NCBI GenBank assembly: GCA_032622095.1
Contig: CP136064.1
Span: 178,718,011 to 178,782,010, forward strand
Direction of reading: 5' to 3'
Origin: Siphonodentalium dalli
Lineage: Eukaryota; Mollusca; Scaphopoda; Gadilida; Siphonodentaliidae
Length of the DNA: 64,000 bases
Part shown: positions 60,001 to 64,000 of the stretch, piece by piece
How positions within the stretch are numbered: the stretch's first letter is position 1
How the letters are laid out: each line of letters opens with the position of its first letter
Position numbers and translations under genes: made by a program
The notes under the pieces: generated by a model
The model's input: only the letters and a program-made list of their open reading frames with translations
The model's database searches: none
Told to the model about the DNA's origin: nothing

Positions 60001-61984
60001 TGAACACCATTCTGAGAATCACTGTGGGCACAGTTATTGTGTCACCTGTACATATTTTATCACGCTTTATAAATTACTGTAAACAAGTTTCACCCACTGA
60101 AAAGCTCTAAAACAAATTTGATATTTCCAAATTCAGTGACTCGCTGACAAAGTAAATCTGTTCAGCCTTATTGAAGGAGTGCGAGTGCATGTACATGTAC
60201 TGTAGCCTACAAATACTTCCAACCTACCTGTAGATGTAACCTACTCATAATTTTGGGGATAGTTTCATATCTAGACCTTTACTAGTTAAATAGATCTTTT
60301 AAATACTAGTAACTATTTTGTACATCTGATACTTTAAATGGAGGTGCGATTTGAGGAAACACATGGCATTAAATTTAATGGCCAGTGAGCCTTAAACTTA
60401 AGTGCAAATTTTTTTATCGCCTACATATTTGACACCCCGATACATTCAGTGAGAAACACCGTGGATGAGTCGAGTTTTATCAAATTCAGATTAATCCTTG
60501 TGCACCGATAACATTCCATTAATCATGTGCAGACATAATCTTATTCATTATATCTTTTAAATGTTGGGTGGCATTATAATAAAATATAACTTATGGACAT
60601 TTAAGAAATATGAGGTTGACATTAAATGCAATTTCTTTTCCTTTTTTAACAATCTAATTACAAATGCATAAACACCTATGTATTCAGATCTTAGTTGTTT
60701 GGGATCTGAACATAGTTGCTGACTTGCCAGAATCTTCATCGGTGGTTATACTGTTTTGCATAATCATTTCATTAGCGTAAGAGTATGTCATCCCTTTCTA
60801 TACTAAATAAAATATTCATTGATGAGGAATTTCAAAAGGAAATGTTCAGATAATAAGATCATGTCGTTTGTTGAACTTTTTATCCGATCATTTCTCTTTA
60901 ATGAATGAATATATATCTTGAACAGCCCCACAAAATGTATAATCGACCATTCCTAGTGTAAAAATTTCATGTAAAAATTGGATCAGAAGAACTCTGCTTA
61001 TGTGTCCACTCAAACTGGGTCGAAGAGAAGATTTTATGCAGAACCGAACCTCAAAAGAGACTCTCAAAGGTAAGTAGTATATGTATTATGCAACATCAGA
61101 AGTGAAATAGTTTACTGACTCAATCAAAGCAATCATTTTTAATAAATACGAGAGGTATGGGCTGTTACGTGGCACGATTGCTTTGAGTAGGTCAGTAAAC
61201 AATTCCGCTCCTAATGATGCATAATTAATAGTTTTATATACTACTTACCATTGAGCATCTGAGGCAAGAACAGACTTTGACCCAGTTTGAGTCGACACCA
61301 AGCCACCCCCCCCCCAAAGATGGATACCTTTCTCTAGTATTAAGTATTAATACTGGGGGAGTGGTAAATTTTTTATCTGGGGACCTGTATATCAATTTAG
61401 TAAAGAAAGGGTTAAACATTTACAGTTATAAATTATTTCTCCCTGTCATTTAGTGCCTCTAGCCCTCTATTTTGAGGATAGACAACTTTACAAAGTGATT
61501 ATCATGAATTCCACCCCCTACAGCTGTTCAAAACATCCCATAAGCTTCAATGGTTAATTCAAGAAATTTCTGTGGCTGACCAACTTATATTTGTTGAAAA
61601 ATGTATTTAAATTAGCAGGAAGAGACACTACTGTTTCAAGGTTCTGATGTGCCAATAAAGTGTCTAAAAAAAAACAAACATTTTGAATTATCACAGGAAT
61701 TTGGATTGAACATAATATTCCCGATTGTTGAGAAGCAAAACATTCAGCCAATTTACAGCAGGTACCGGTACAATGAGACATGAAGACAAATGCTAAAATT
61801 GGTGCCGTAACTATTGATAGATCTGAATACACGGCGTGAACAAGTACTAATGTACAAATTGACAAAAAAATGTACATTTAGAGAAGAACATCAATACTGT
61901 TTAAACTGGGAGGCTGTTAAAACCTTGATCCCTTTGAACTTACCACCAAAACCCTTGTTGAAGCCTCCACCACCACCACGACCA
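27204..61984 (-). CDS. FET-family RNA-binding protein (FUS/EWS/TAF15, cabeza-like), gene span of 9 coding exons, 5' end outside
   Basis: FET proteins bind RNA and single-stranded DNA, associate with RNA polymerase II and splicing factors, and shuttle through transportin-1 by a C-terminal PY-NLS. Exons in transcript order: 61944-61984, 44554-44616, 42452-42552, 41989-42118, 40947-41042, 40025-40208, 36158-36267, 33396-33582, 27204-27240 (949 nt). Every junction is in phase with GT/AG. Domain order is Gly/Arg-rich, RRM with the FET-type long loop, RGG, RanBP2 zinc finger (C-x4-C-x10-C-x2-C, preceded by GDW), a long RGG box, and a tail ending RRSKPY plus stop. This is the full FET order minus the N-terminal SYGQ-type exons, which should lie beyond 64000. 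FUS, EWS and TAF15 are vertebrate paralogs, so no vertebrate symbol is assigned. The gene is stretched by introns up to 17 kb filled with repeats. Confidence 0.93.
27241..28665. other. FET last intron, left part
   Basis: AT-rich, no recognised repeats. Short spurious frames only. Confidence 0.4.
28670..29417 (+). mobile_element. Tandem-core element family B, copy 1
   Basis: Starts 'AAACTAGAGGTGTGACTG', has about four cores of about 165 bases ('GTCGGACAGACGTCATAATC', 'GCAGGTGCACAGGTTCCCAT', 'TGTAGGAATAAAAGCT'), then GGACGACGGACGGACGG and a 3' hairpin at about 29384-29417 (TATACCCCCC...GGGGGTATAA). Inside a FET intron, antisense to the gene. Confidence 0.8.
29421..29730 (+). repeat. 300-bp dispersed unit, inverted pair, left member
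   Basis: Inverse copy of 32326-32617 with high identity. In both copies one frame reads QNPSFIGGTTTRDHWS then KERNKKLLPPILNS, but stops and length differ, so coding status is unproven. Function not recognised. Confidence 0.6.
29735..30840. other. FET intron, no feature seen
   Basis: AT-rich sequence between the inverted 300-bp unit and degraded family A repeat. Confidence 0.4.
30850..31340 (+). repeat. Degenerate family A tandem-core fragment
   Basis: Two to three diverged monomers; the last (31160-31340) is clear: 'CCCATCTACATGTCAATGTC', 'CATGACAAATTTAATTATGAT', 'CAAGATGGCTGCTGGTGGCC'. No ends. Confidence 0.6.
31716..32200 (+). mobile_element. Truncated relative of the 17806-18996 hAT element
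   Basis: Shares 'GTGTCTCACCCC', 'AGTTGGAAATTTCATACCTG', 'CACCAACAATAGGTTGAAAA' and 'AACACTTGGAAAGC' in the same order as 17840-18250. No TIR or target duplication. G runs at 31745 and 31889 are expanded. Confidence 0.75.
32326..32617 (-). repeat. 300-bp dispersed unit, inverted pair, right member
   Basis: Inverse of 29433-29730; includes CACATTTGTGTTCG, the TTACAATACATTACCGAAAT block and GTGGTTCCGCCAATAAAAGA. A T run follows at 32669. Confidence 0.6.
32640..33388 (+). mobile_element. Family C element, split by a TTAA MITE, ends next to an FET splice donor
   Basis: Words 'TCGGACAAACCTGGTTTTCG', 'GATATTGTTATGAGAGATCT', 'AACTCGCATACC' and 'CCAACCGTCCCTCG' match 57230-57486. The MITE at 32797-33179 interrupts it at TTAA. 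Its 3' side stops at about 33388, roughly eight bases from the donor of the RGG exon (33395). Confidence 0.65.
32797..33179. mobile_element. TTAA-flanked piggyBac-like MITE, copy 2 (full)
   Basis: TTAA at 32793-32796 and 33180-33183, CCCTTTACCCAACA at one end and TGTTGGGTAAAGGG at the other. It contains two complete 68-base palindromes of GCATTCTCTTATATATGCGA type facing each other. Reverse orientation of 7731-8054. Confidence 0.88.
33396..33582 (-). CDS. FET gene exon, main RGG box
   Basis: About 61 codons of RGRGG/GRGGGG repeats with DYGGG and FRGSRG, ending SYDREDRRDRG. Reading on would hit a TGA inside the GTGAGA donor, so an ORF finder ends it here, but the exon at 27240 continues the frame. 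Arginine methylation by PRMTs is expected from the family. Confidence 0.92.
33640..34338 (+). mobile_element. Tandem-core element family C, 3' end intact
   Basis: About three cores of about 165 bases ('GGACAAACCTGGTTTTC', 'CTCGTCCGAGATATTGTTGC', 'CGCACTAACGGTGATAA'), a C-rich GCCCGCCGCCAGCCCG tract and a 3' hairpin at 34310-34336 (GTCGAGTTTTT-GA-AAAACAAACTCGAC) followed by TAAAAA. Confidence 0.75.
34430..34467 (+). repeat. Family A left end fragment
   Basis: 'GAAAGTATCAATGACACTAT' and 'AGCTCAACTTGG' match the left ends at 21955 and 23563. It is cut at once by the MITE at 34470, and a degenerate core piece reappears at 35090-35150 beyond it. Confidence 0.6.
34470..34963. mobile_element. TA-flanked MITE with about 75-bp TIRs
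   Basis: The ends GACCAAG...CTTGGTC, flanked by TA, extend inward through GGCTTGGGATATCGGTTGGG and TTTTGGACAG with scattered mismatches. Inserted into a family A left end. Likely Tc1/mariner type. Confidence 0.75.
35600..35925 (+). mobile_element. Family D short element with 3' hairpin
   Basis: A perfect 24-base palindrome (35620-35643, centre ATGCAT) starts it. Then 'CATGCAGAGAGTAAAAG', 'CGGAGAGACGGGACAGATAG', 'ATCCGGACGTCAACAGTG', and a terminal hairpin GTGTACCATTATGGGTACAC at 35893-35912 ending in ATAAAAA. Related copy at 40480-40690. Confidence 0.55.
36158..36267 (-). CDS. FET gene exon, zinc finger C-half and Gly tract
   Basis: Encodes SCSNNNFGWRTSCNLCNTER, completing the RanBP2-type finger (second to fourth cysteines, with the conserved N and W), then ED, an 11-glycine run and NDGG. 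Acceptor TTTAG, donor GTCAGT (again +3 C). Confidence 0.93.
36515..36761. mobile_element. TTAA-type inverted-repeat MITE (one site mutated)
   Basis: AACCTCTTCGCTG at the left and CAGCGAAGAGGTT at the right, then TTAA on the right and ATAA on the left. Both ends continue with GCCAAAT/ATTTGGC-like sequence. Confidence 0.6.
37249..37451. mobile_element. TTAA palindromic MITE, second copy of the 3963 family
   Basis: TTAA on both sides (37245-37248, 37452-37455) and ends CCCTTTCAGTGCCAAG. Internal arms match TTGATCATTTTTCAAATT and its inverse. Confidence 0.8.
37574..37866. mobile_element. Short inverted-repeat element
   Basis: Arms CACGCTATGCTGTGACCCGG...CCGTATTT and the diverged inverse AAATACGGTC...CCGGGGCATAGCGT. 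No clean target duplication. Confidence 0.5.
38008..39964. mobile_element. Complete hAT-type element carrying a non-transposase ORF
   Basis: 12-bp perfect TIRs CAGGGACCAGCC, subterminal copies of CTTCGCCCT / AGGGCGAAG at both ends, and an exact 8-bp target duplication CTATTAAT (38000-38007 and 39965-39972). These are hAT hallmarks. There is no hAT transposase (no DDE or dimerisation region seen); instead the interior contains minus-strand frames described at 38369-39356. Inserted in an FET intron. Confidence 0.9.
38369..39356 (-). pseudogene. Frameshifted ORF inside the hAT element, gag/ORF1-like
   Basis: Two overlapping minus-strand frames: 38865-39356 (163 codons) and 38369-39310 (313 codons). 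The likely original protein starts in the first frame (SWTLLAGRSDYWLQRIMDSS, a compact domain with W, Y and VRHVLSSL), passes a very basic stretch (KKNRTRRKKTPIAAEARRKK) and continues in the second frame with a Thr/Pro/Glu-rich linker, an FARLRKEMNYR segment and a terminal Lys run (KRKKGKKKKTRMR). A frameshift near 38870-38990 separates them. Length, basic regions and lack of catalytic motifs suggest a nucleic-acid-binding gag/ORF1-like protein, but no family is recognised. Confidence 0.5.
40025..40208 (-). CDS. FET gene exon, Gly tract and zinc finger N-half
   Basis: RGG/FGGG repeats, then an uninterrupted run of 15 glycines coded by GGT/GGC triplets, then QRQGDWTCPNP, the start of the RanBP2 finger. 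Donor GTGAGT at 40024. The plus strand reads as long CCA/CCG runs, which explains the poly-Pro frame there. Confidence 0.92.
40480..40690 (+). mobile_element. Family D element, second copy (3' part)
   Basis: 'GATCCGGACGTCGGC' and the hairpin TGTGTACCAT...ATGGGTACACA (40656-40685) ending in TAAAAA match the 35893-35916 end. Its 5' limit is unclear. Confidence 0.5.
40947..41042 (-). CDS. FET gene exon, RRM end and RGG start
   Basis: Encodes DKDFNGSVIKVSLAEKK (last RRM strand, matching the G-I-KVS pattern of the family), then TRDDGGGRGRGGSRG. Acceptor TTATAG, donor GTAATT. Confidence 0.93.
41328..41937 (+). mobile_element. Tandem-core element family B, copy 2
   Basis: 'AACAAGAGGTGTGCACTCG' start, three degenerate cores ('AAGTCGGACCGAATTTTC', 'TTGGTTCATATTTGTTAAAG'), GGACGGATGGACGGACGG, and the hairpin TATACCCCC...GGGGGTATAA to 41937. 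It abuts the 3' side of the RRM exon at 41989. Confidence 0.75.
41989..42118 (-). CDS. FET gene exon, RRM long loop and RNP1
   Basis: Encodes NDKRTGKPKVWIYKDKMTGR, PKGECTITYDD and PEAATAAISWYN. KGECTITY is RNP1, and the basic RTGKPK segment is the extended loop distinctive of FET RRMs. The donor is GTCAGT, with an unusual C at +3. Confidence 0.93.
42452..42552 (-). CDS. FET gene exon, RRM beta-1/alpha-1
   Basis: Encodes MMVQNDTIFVQGMPEE and TEEDAIVSHFGSIGVVK. TIFVQG is the RNP2 motif in its FET form. Acceptor TTTGTAG, donor GTATGT, ends on a codon boundary. Confidence 0.93.
42660..43570 (+). mobile_element. Family E element with 3' hairpin
   Basis: Two cores of about 184 bases ('GTCAAATTCTAAGTCG', 'AGCTGGGAAATACACATACC', 'CTGGAGTTATCGGTCGG'), several GGACGGAC / GTCCGTCC blocks with internal inverted pieces (43030-43110 against 43255-43290), then a hairpin TACGACCTTTTTTCA...TGAAAAAAGGTCGTATAA (43524-43570). 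Confidence 0.65.
43615..44058 (+). mobile_element. Family A fragment with a variant 3' hairpin
   Basis: Two diverged monomers ('GATGGCCACTAGCAGCCATG', 'CCCATCTACATGTCAATATC') and the tail 'GATGGCAATAGCTCAACCTTG' with the stem CCTTGAC-TAG-GTCAAG and CTAAAAA. Confidence 0.65.
44554..44616 (-). CDS. FET gene exon, RGG-like
   Basis: Encodes GEDRGSSGGSRGGSRDYGGG between a TTGCAG acceptor and a GTAAAT donor. The donor runs straight into an (AT)n tract. Phases fit both neighbours. Confidence 0.85.
44620..47867. other. FET intron, no clear feature
   Basis: AT-rich intron with a short (TA)n tract at 46170-46188 and another at 47462-47475. No exons with RGG or SYGQ content were found on the minus strand here. 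Confidence 0.4.
47868..48045. mobile_element. Mariner-type foldback MITE, copy 2
   Basis: CAGTAATGC...GCATTACTG with TA on both sides and an almost perfect palindrome of about 85-base arms. Same family as 9013-9180. Confidence 0.88.
48118..49286. mobile_element. Possible TTAA-flanked 1.17-kb element
   Basis: TTAACTCTTTCATCC at the left and ...TTGAAGAGTTAA at the right would give CTCTT TIRs at TTAA sites. Near the right end, two copies of 'CCCGCTAAAG(C/T)GGGCTG(C/T)CGGG' form hairpins (49217-49279). The TIRs are short, so this is tentative. Confidence 0.4.
49480..53600 (+). repeat. 195-bp satellite array with 390-bp dimer order
   Basis: About 20 monomers share 'ACCAGCTCTTCACAAA', 'GAGCCACACTTACTGAAGTA', 'CCTGTCCTAATGTCC', 'CATTATATAGCAATGGGTT' and 'TTTTATTTCACATTATGG'. 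Spacing of CAGCTCTTCACAAA sites is about 195; from about 50100 to 51270 two monomer types alternate, repeating every 389-391 bases with very high identity. Some monomers carry 80-110-base deletions (near 51545, 52664). It lies in the 17-kb FET intron. Confidence 0.9.
53908..55150 (+). mobile_element. Tandem-core element family B, copy 3
   Basis: 'AAACAAGAGATGGACTGTCG' start, then about five cores of about 185 bases ('AACTCTAGAATGGAAAA', 'CAAAACGATGGAACCCTCTA', 'GTGAACATCCATACCAAAT', 'CATGAACAGACACCAGACG'), (GGAC)n at 55064-55102 and the hairpin TATACCCCCC...GGGGGTATAA to 55150. It separates the main satellite array from its outlier at 55690. Confidence 0.85.
55151..55685. other. Spacer within the FET intron
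   Basis: Holds two related words, 'GACCGGAAGGGAACCG' (55226) and 'GACCGGAAGGGCACCG' (55604), each near 'TGACATTT'. No other feature. Confidence 0.35.
55690..56070 (+). repeat. Outlying copies of the 195-bp satellite
   Basis: About two diverged monomers ('AACCCACTTCATTGTA', 'GTACCAGCTCTTCTTAAAT', 'CACATTGTGGGTATATATTA'). Probably the far edge of the array cut off by the element at 53908-55150. Confidence 0.75.
56071..57019. other. FET intron, no feature seen
   Basis: AT-rich, no repeat structure recognised apart from the start of a family C-like piece near 56900. Confidence 0.35.
57020..57052 (+). repeat. Uninterrupted (G)33 tract
   Basis: Thirty-three consecutive G on the plus strand (C on the transcribed FET strand). 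It produces the false poly-Gly and poly-Pro frames around it. Confidence 0.9.
57053..57486 (+). mobile_element. Family C element, second copy
   Basis: 'TGACAAAGCTGGTTTTCAAC', 'AGATATTGTTGAGAGATCT', 'CTGTGTGCAGCTGTC', 'AACGGCTATGTTATATACAT' and 'CCAACCATCCCTCGTG', ending 'ACCGGACTAAAAACCC'. Matches 32690-33388 and shows what that copy looked like before the MITE entered. Confidence 0.65.
57880..59308 (+). mobile_element. Tandem-core element with family A-like 3' hairpin
   Basis: Two related cores at about 58160-58335 and 58985-59160 (shared 'GAAATCATGT', 'GCAGACACAAAGGGTAGTGT'-like, 'ATGACCTTG..CTGTGACCTT'), a tail 'CATGGATATAGCTCAAACTTG', hairpin AACTTGAC-TTC-GTCAAGTT at 59284-59302, then GAGGTAAA. 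The sequence between the cores looks like an insertion. Confidence 0.55.
59309..61002. other. FET intron, no feature seen
   Basis: AT-rich; only a weak inverted segment around 59880-59995 with CAGTAC/GTACTG words. Confidence 0.35.
61003..61298. mobile_element. Imperfect foldback MITE
   Basis: Arms GTGTC(C/G)ACTCAAACTGGGTC outside, then GGTAAGTAGTATAT, then TTTACTGAC(T/C).(A)CTCAAAGCAATC, in inverted orientation around a centre near 61155. Ends approximate. Confidence 0.65.
61944..61984 (-). CDS. FET gene exon, Gly-rich (first visible)
   Basis: Acceptor ATTTCAG and donor GTAAGT bound 41 bases encoding GRGGGGGFNKGFGG. It begins two bases into a codon, so at least one coding exon lies further upstream, outside the window. 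End phase matches the exon at 44616. Confidence 0.8.
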
Positions 61985-62780
61985 CTGAAATCATAACTTG
62001 TGTTTTTAGTACAGATGAAAGTTGTCTATGTTGATTCTTGTTTCTTGTTCATTCAAGCAGTGGCAAATTCTCTCTATTATCACCATCATCCACTCGTTGG
62101 TGAACGAGATTTGACCACACAAAATACATGTACTTGTACTCATCATAGTTGAGTTAGGTTTTTTGTACAGTACCGCTATTGTAGCGAAGTTGTATGTGGT
62201 TTTTAAACCCAAATTAGTACTCAAAAATTTATCATGAGGAGTATGATAGTAAAACCTGTATAATATTGGGTGGCTCTGATACCAGCTACACTATTTTAAA
62301 CCTTTTTATACACGTTATTTCTATTCAACCTGATAAACCATATATTTACTTTCTCAAGTATCTCACATGCTCTTATCAAAGCGGTTATTAAACCTTGTAA
62401 CCCTTGTTGCAGAATCACTGCAAAATAATTCATGTATGAACTCAATAATTTTGCAGTTTTTGTACCTTGGCGCTCGGCAGTTGTAAACCCAATTCCACAT
62501 CCTGGGATATATATGTGAATTTCATACATTCAGACAGATAAACAAAACATACGGTCTGTAGTAGTGAACGAATACCCTTGTTTTGCGGAAATCACATACA
62601 TACATGTAACAGCTTTGCCTTATTATTATGCATATATACATAAAAAAAATTACACACTCTTAATTTGAGAACATTAACTATTTTATTTTTAAATCAGCCA
62701 TAACAAGCAGTCGCAGACGATGGTATCCCCCATCGAATTGTGCAGTTGGGGAAGTGCATTCTCAATAATGTTTGCGTTCT
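61985..62780. other. FET intron upstream of the first visible exon
   Basis: No SYGQ-type coding stretch was found on the minus strand. Confidence 0.35.
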
Positions 62781-62789
62781 CAGTATGTG

Positions 62790-63415
62790 CTAAACAAGAG
62801 GTGGGATTTTGTCAAAAGCCTGTCTTGCGAACTCATTTTAGGTACTGACATTTATGGAAATTAGCCATGTGACGTCATCCATTTGCACCAATAATAGTAA
62901 AGTCCAATAACTCTGCTGAAAATATCCGGCCGGACCTAGTTTGCGAACTTGTTCTAGATACTGGTCATGTGAACTCGTATACCAAAAAACTTTGAAATCC
63001 GTTGACATTTGTGGAAATGAGCCCTGTGACGTCGTCTATTTGCTATTTGGTAAATTCGACAAAAATAATAAACAAAGTCCAATAACTCCGGTAAAAATAT
63101 CTGGCCGGACCTGGCTCGCGATCTCATTCTAGGTAATGGTCAGGTAAACTCATATACCAAATATCTTTGAATTCCATTGAGGTTAGTGGAAATGAGCCTG
63201 TGACGTCATCCATTTGTTTATTATTTTTGTCGAATTTACCAAATAGCAGATAGATGACGTCACAGGGCTCATTTCCATAAACCTCAACGGAATTCAAAGA
63301 TATTTGGTATTTGAGTTTACCTGACCATTACCTAGAATGAGATCGCAAGCCAGGTCCTGCCGGATATTTTCACCGGTGTTATTGGACTTTGTTTATTATT
63401 TTTGTATTTGTATTT
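62790..63415. repeat. Tandem-core fragment with head-to-head palindrome
   Basis: Starts 'AAACAAGAGGTGGGATTTTG' like family B 5' ends, has three cores of about 165 bases ('GGCCGGACCT', 'CATATACCAAATATCTTTGA', 'GTGGAAATGAGCC.TGTGACGTC'), then inverts at about 63215-63230. The inverse arm runs to about 63410, giving a palindrome of about 380 bases. No 3' hairpin end. Confidence 0.75.
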
Positions 63416-64000
63416 GGTTTAAATAATTAAATGGAAGTAACATGGGATATTTATCATAGGAACCTTGTACGCATAATTATATTTTATTCAGGTCAATATT
63501 TTATTTATTTAAGGATGTCATAAGTTCACAAAGGGAAGAAATATGACTGATAACAAGAGTGTCATATCGATATACCGTGAATATCCGTCTACGGGGTATA
63601 CAACGTCGATTATGTCATCCCGAAATATCGGGAATAAACATTGAAAGCGCGTGCCGTGCATTTTGTGAGAAAATAATGCAGCAAAGTCACGACCTTTCTA
63701 TTCAAATAAGCCTGTAAGTCTTGAATTCACACTGAAATCAAAACTGTGGTTACTTTCGTGCAAAAAAACAAAACAAAACAGGAACCGAAGCTACGAAATA
63801 AAAATTACCAGTCACTAGTACACCTGAGTAAATTTTCAGTCACTAGTACACATGAGTAAATTTTATACACTCCCTAAAAGCACATCACAAAAACTTTATT
63901 TTGAAGACGCGCATGACAATTTTTTACCCATCAGGCATTGGTCATTTTTGGGACCCACCAGTGACCTACCTTTTGACACAATTTTTTTGTTTTTGCTATA
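63416..64000. other. Right edge, no feature seen
   Basis: AT-rich, with a 20-base direct repeat 'CAGTCACTAGTACAC.TGAG' at 63811 and 63838. No coding signal. Confidence 0.35.

Overview
This is a nuclear genomic segment from an animal. Protein-coding exons are short, lie in consistent reading frames, are bounded by GT/AG splice sites and are separated by long AT-rich introns full of transposon remnants. The repeat set (tandem-core elements ending in a 3' hairpin, many foldback MITEs, hAT and TTAA-target elements, a tRNA-derived SINE, a LINE tail) resembles that of a lophotrochozoan, most likely a marine bivalve mollusc. That assignment is inference from repeat style, not from a database match. 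No bacterial genes, rRNA, tRNA genes or CRISPR arrays were seen.

Three host genes can be supported. (1) 463-8390, minus strand: the 5' part of an ERCC6L/PICH-like SNF2 helicase, five coding exons from the start codon through the TPR-like N-terminus, Walker A and the motif region that follows; the gene continues off the left edge. (2) 14566-15933, plus strand: an intronless 455-residue type I membrane protein with signal peptide, one C-type lectin-like domain, one transmembrane helix and a tyrosine-rich tail with three evenly spaced YxxL motifs. (3) 27204-61984, minus strand: a FET-family (FUS/EWS/TAF15, fly cabeza) RNA-binding protein, nine coding exons in perfect phase giving RGG - RRM - RGG - RanBP2 zinc finger - RGG - PY-NLS and stop; the N-terminal low-complexity exons lie beyond the right edge.

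Region by region: 1-8.4 kb is ERCC6L-like exons with MITE-filled introns. 8.4-14.5 kb is intergenic, with a foldback, a three-deep nest of inverted-repeat elements (10.73-12.21 kb) and a decayed LINE 3' end (12.8-13.75 kb). 14.5-16 kb is the lectin receptor. 16-26.6 kb is repeats: several copies of one element with about 180-bp tandem cores, a complete non-autonomous hAT element, and a 43-bp minisatellite. 27.2-62 kb is the FET gene, whose introns hold a second complete hAT-type element carrying a non-transposase ORF, several hairpin-ended tandem-core families, a 300-bp inverted pair, a 195-bp satellite array with 390-bp dimer order (49.5-53.6 kb), and a (G)33 tract. 62-64 kb ends with a large imperfect palindrome.

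The three genes do not form a pathway. The most notable unexplained structure is the recurrence of one element architecture (variable tandem core, GGAC-rich tract, 3' hairpin ending in TAA) in at least six sequence-unrelated families.
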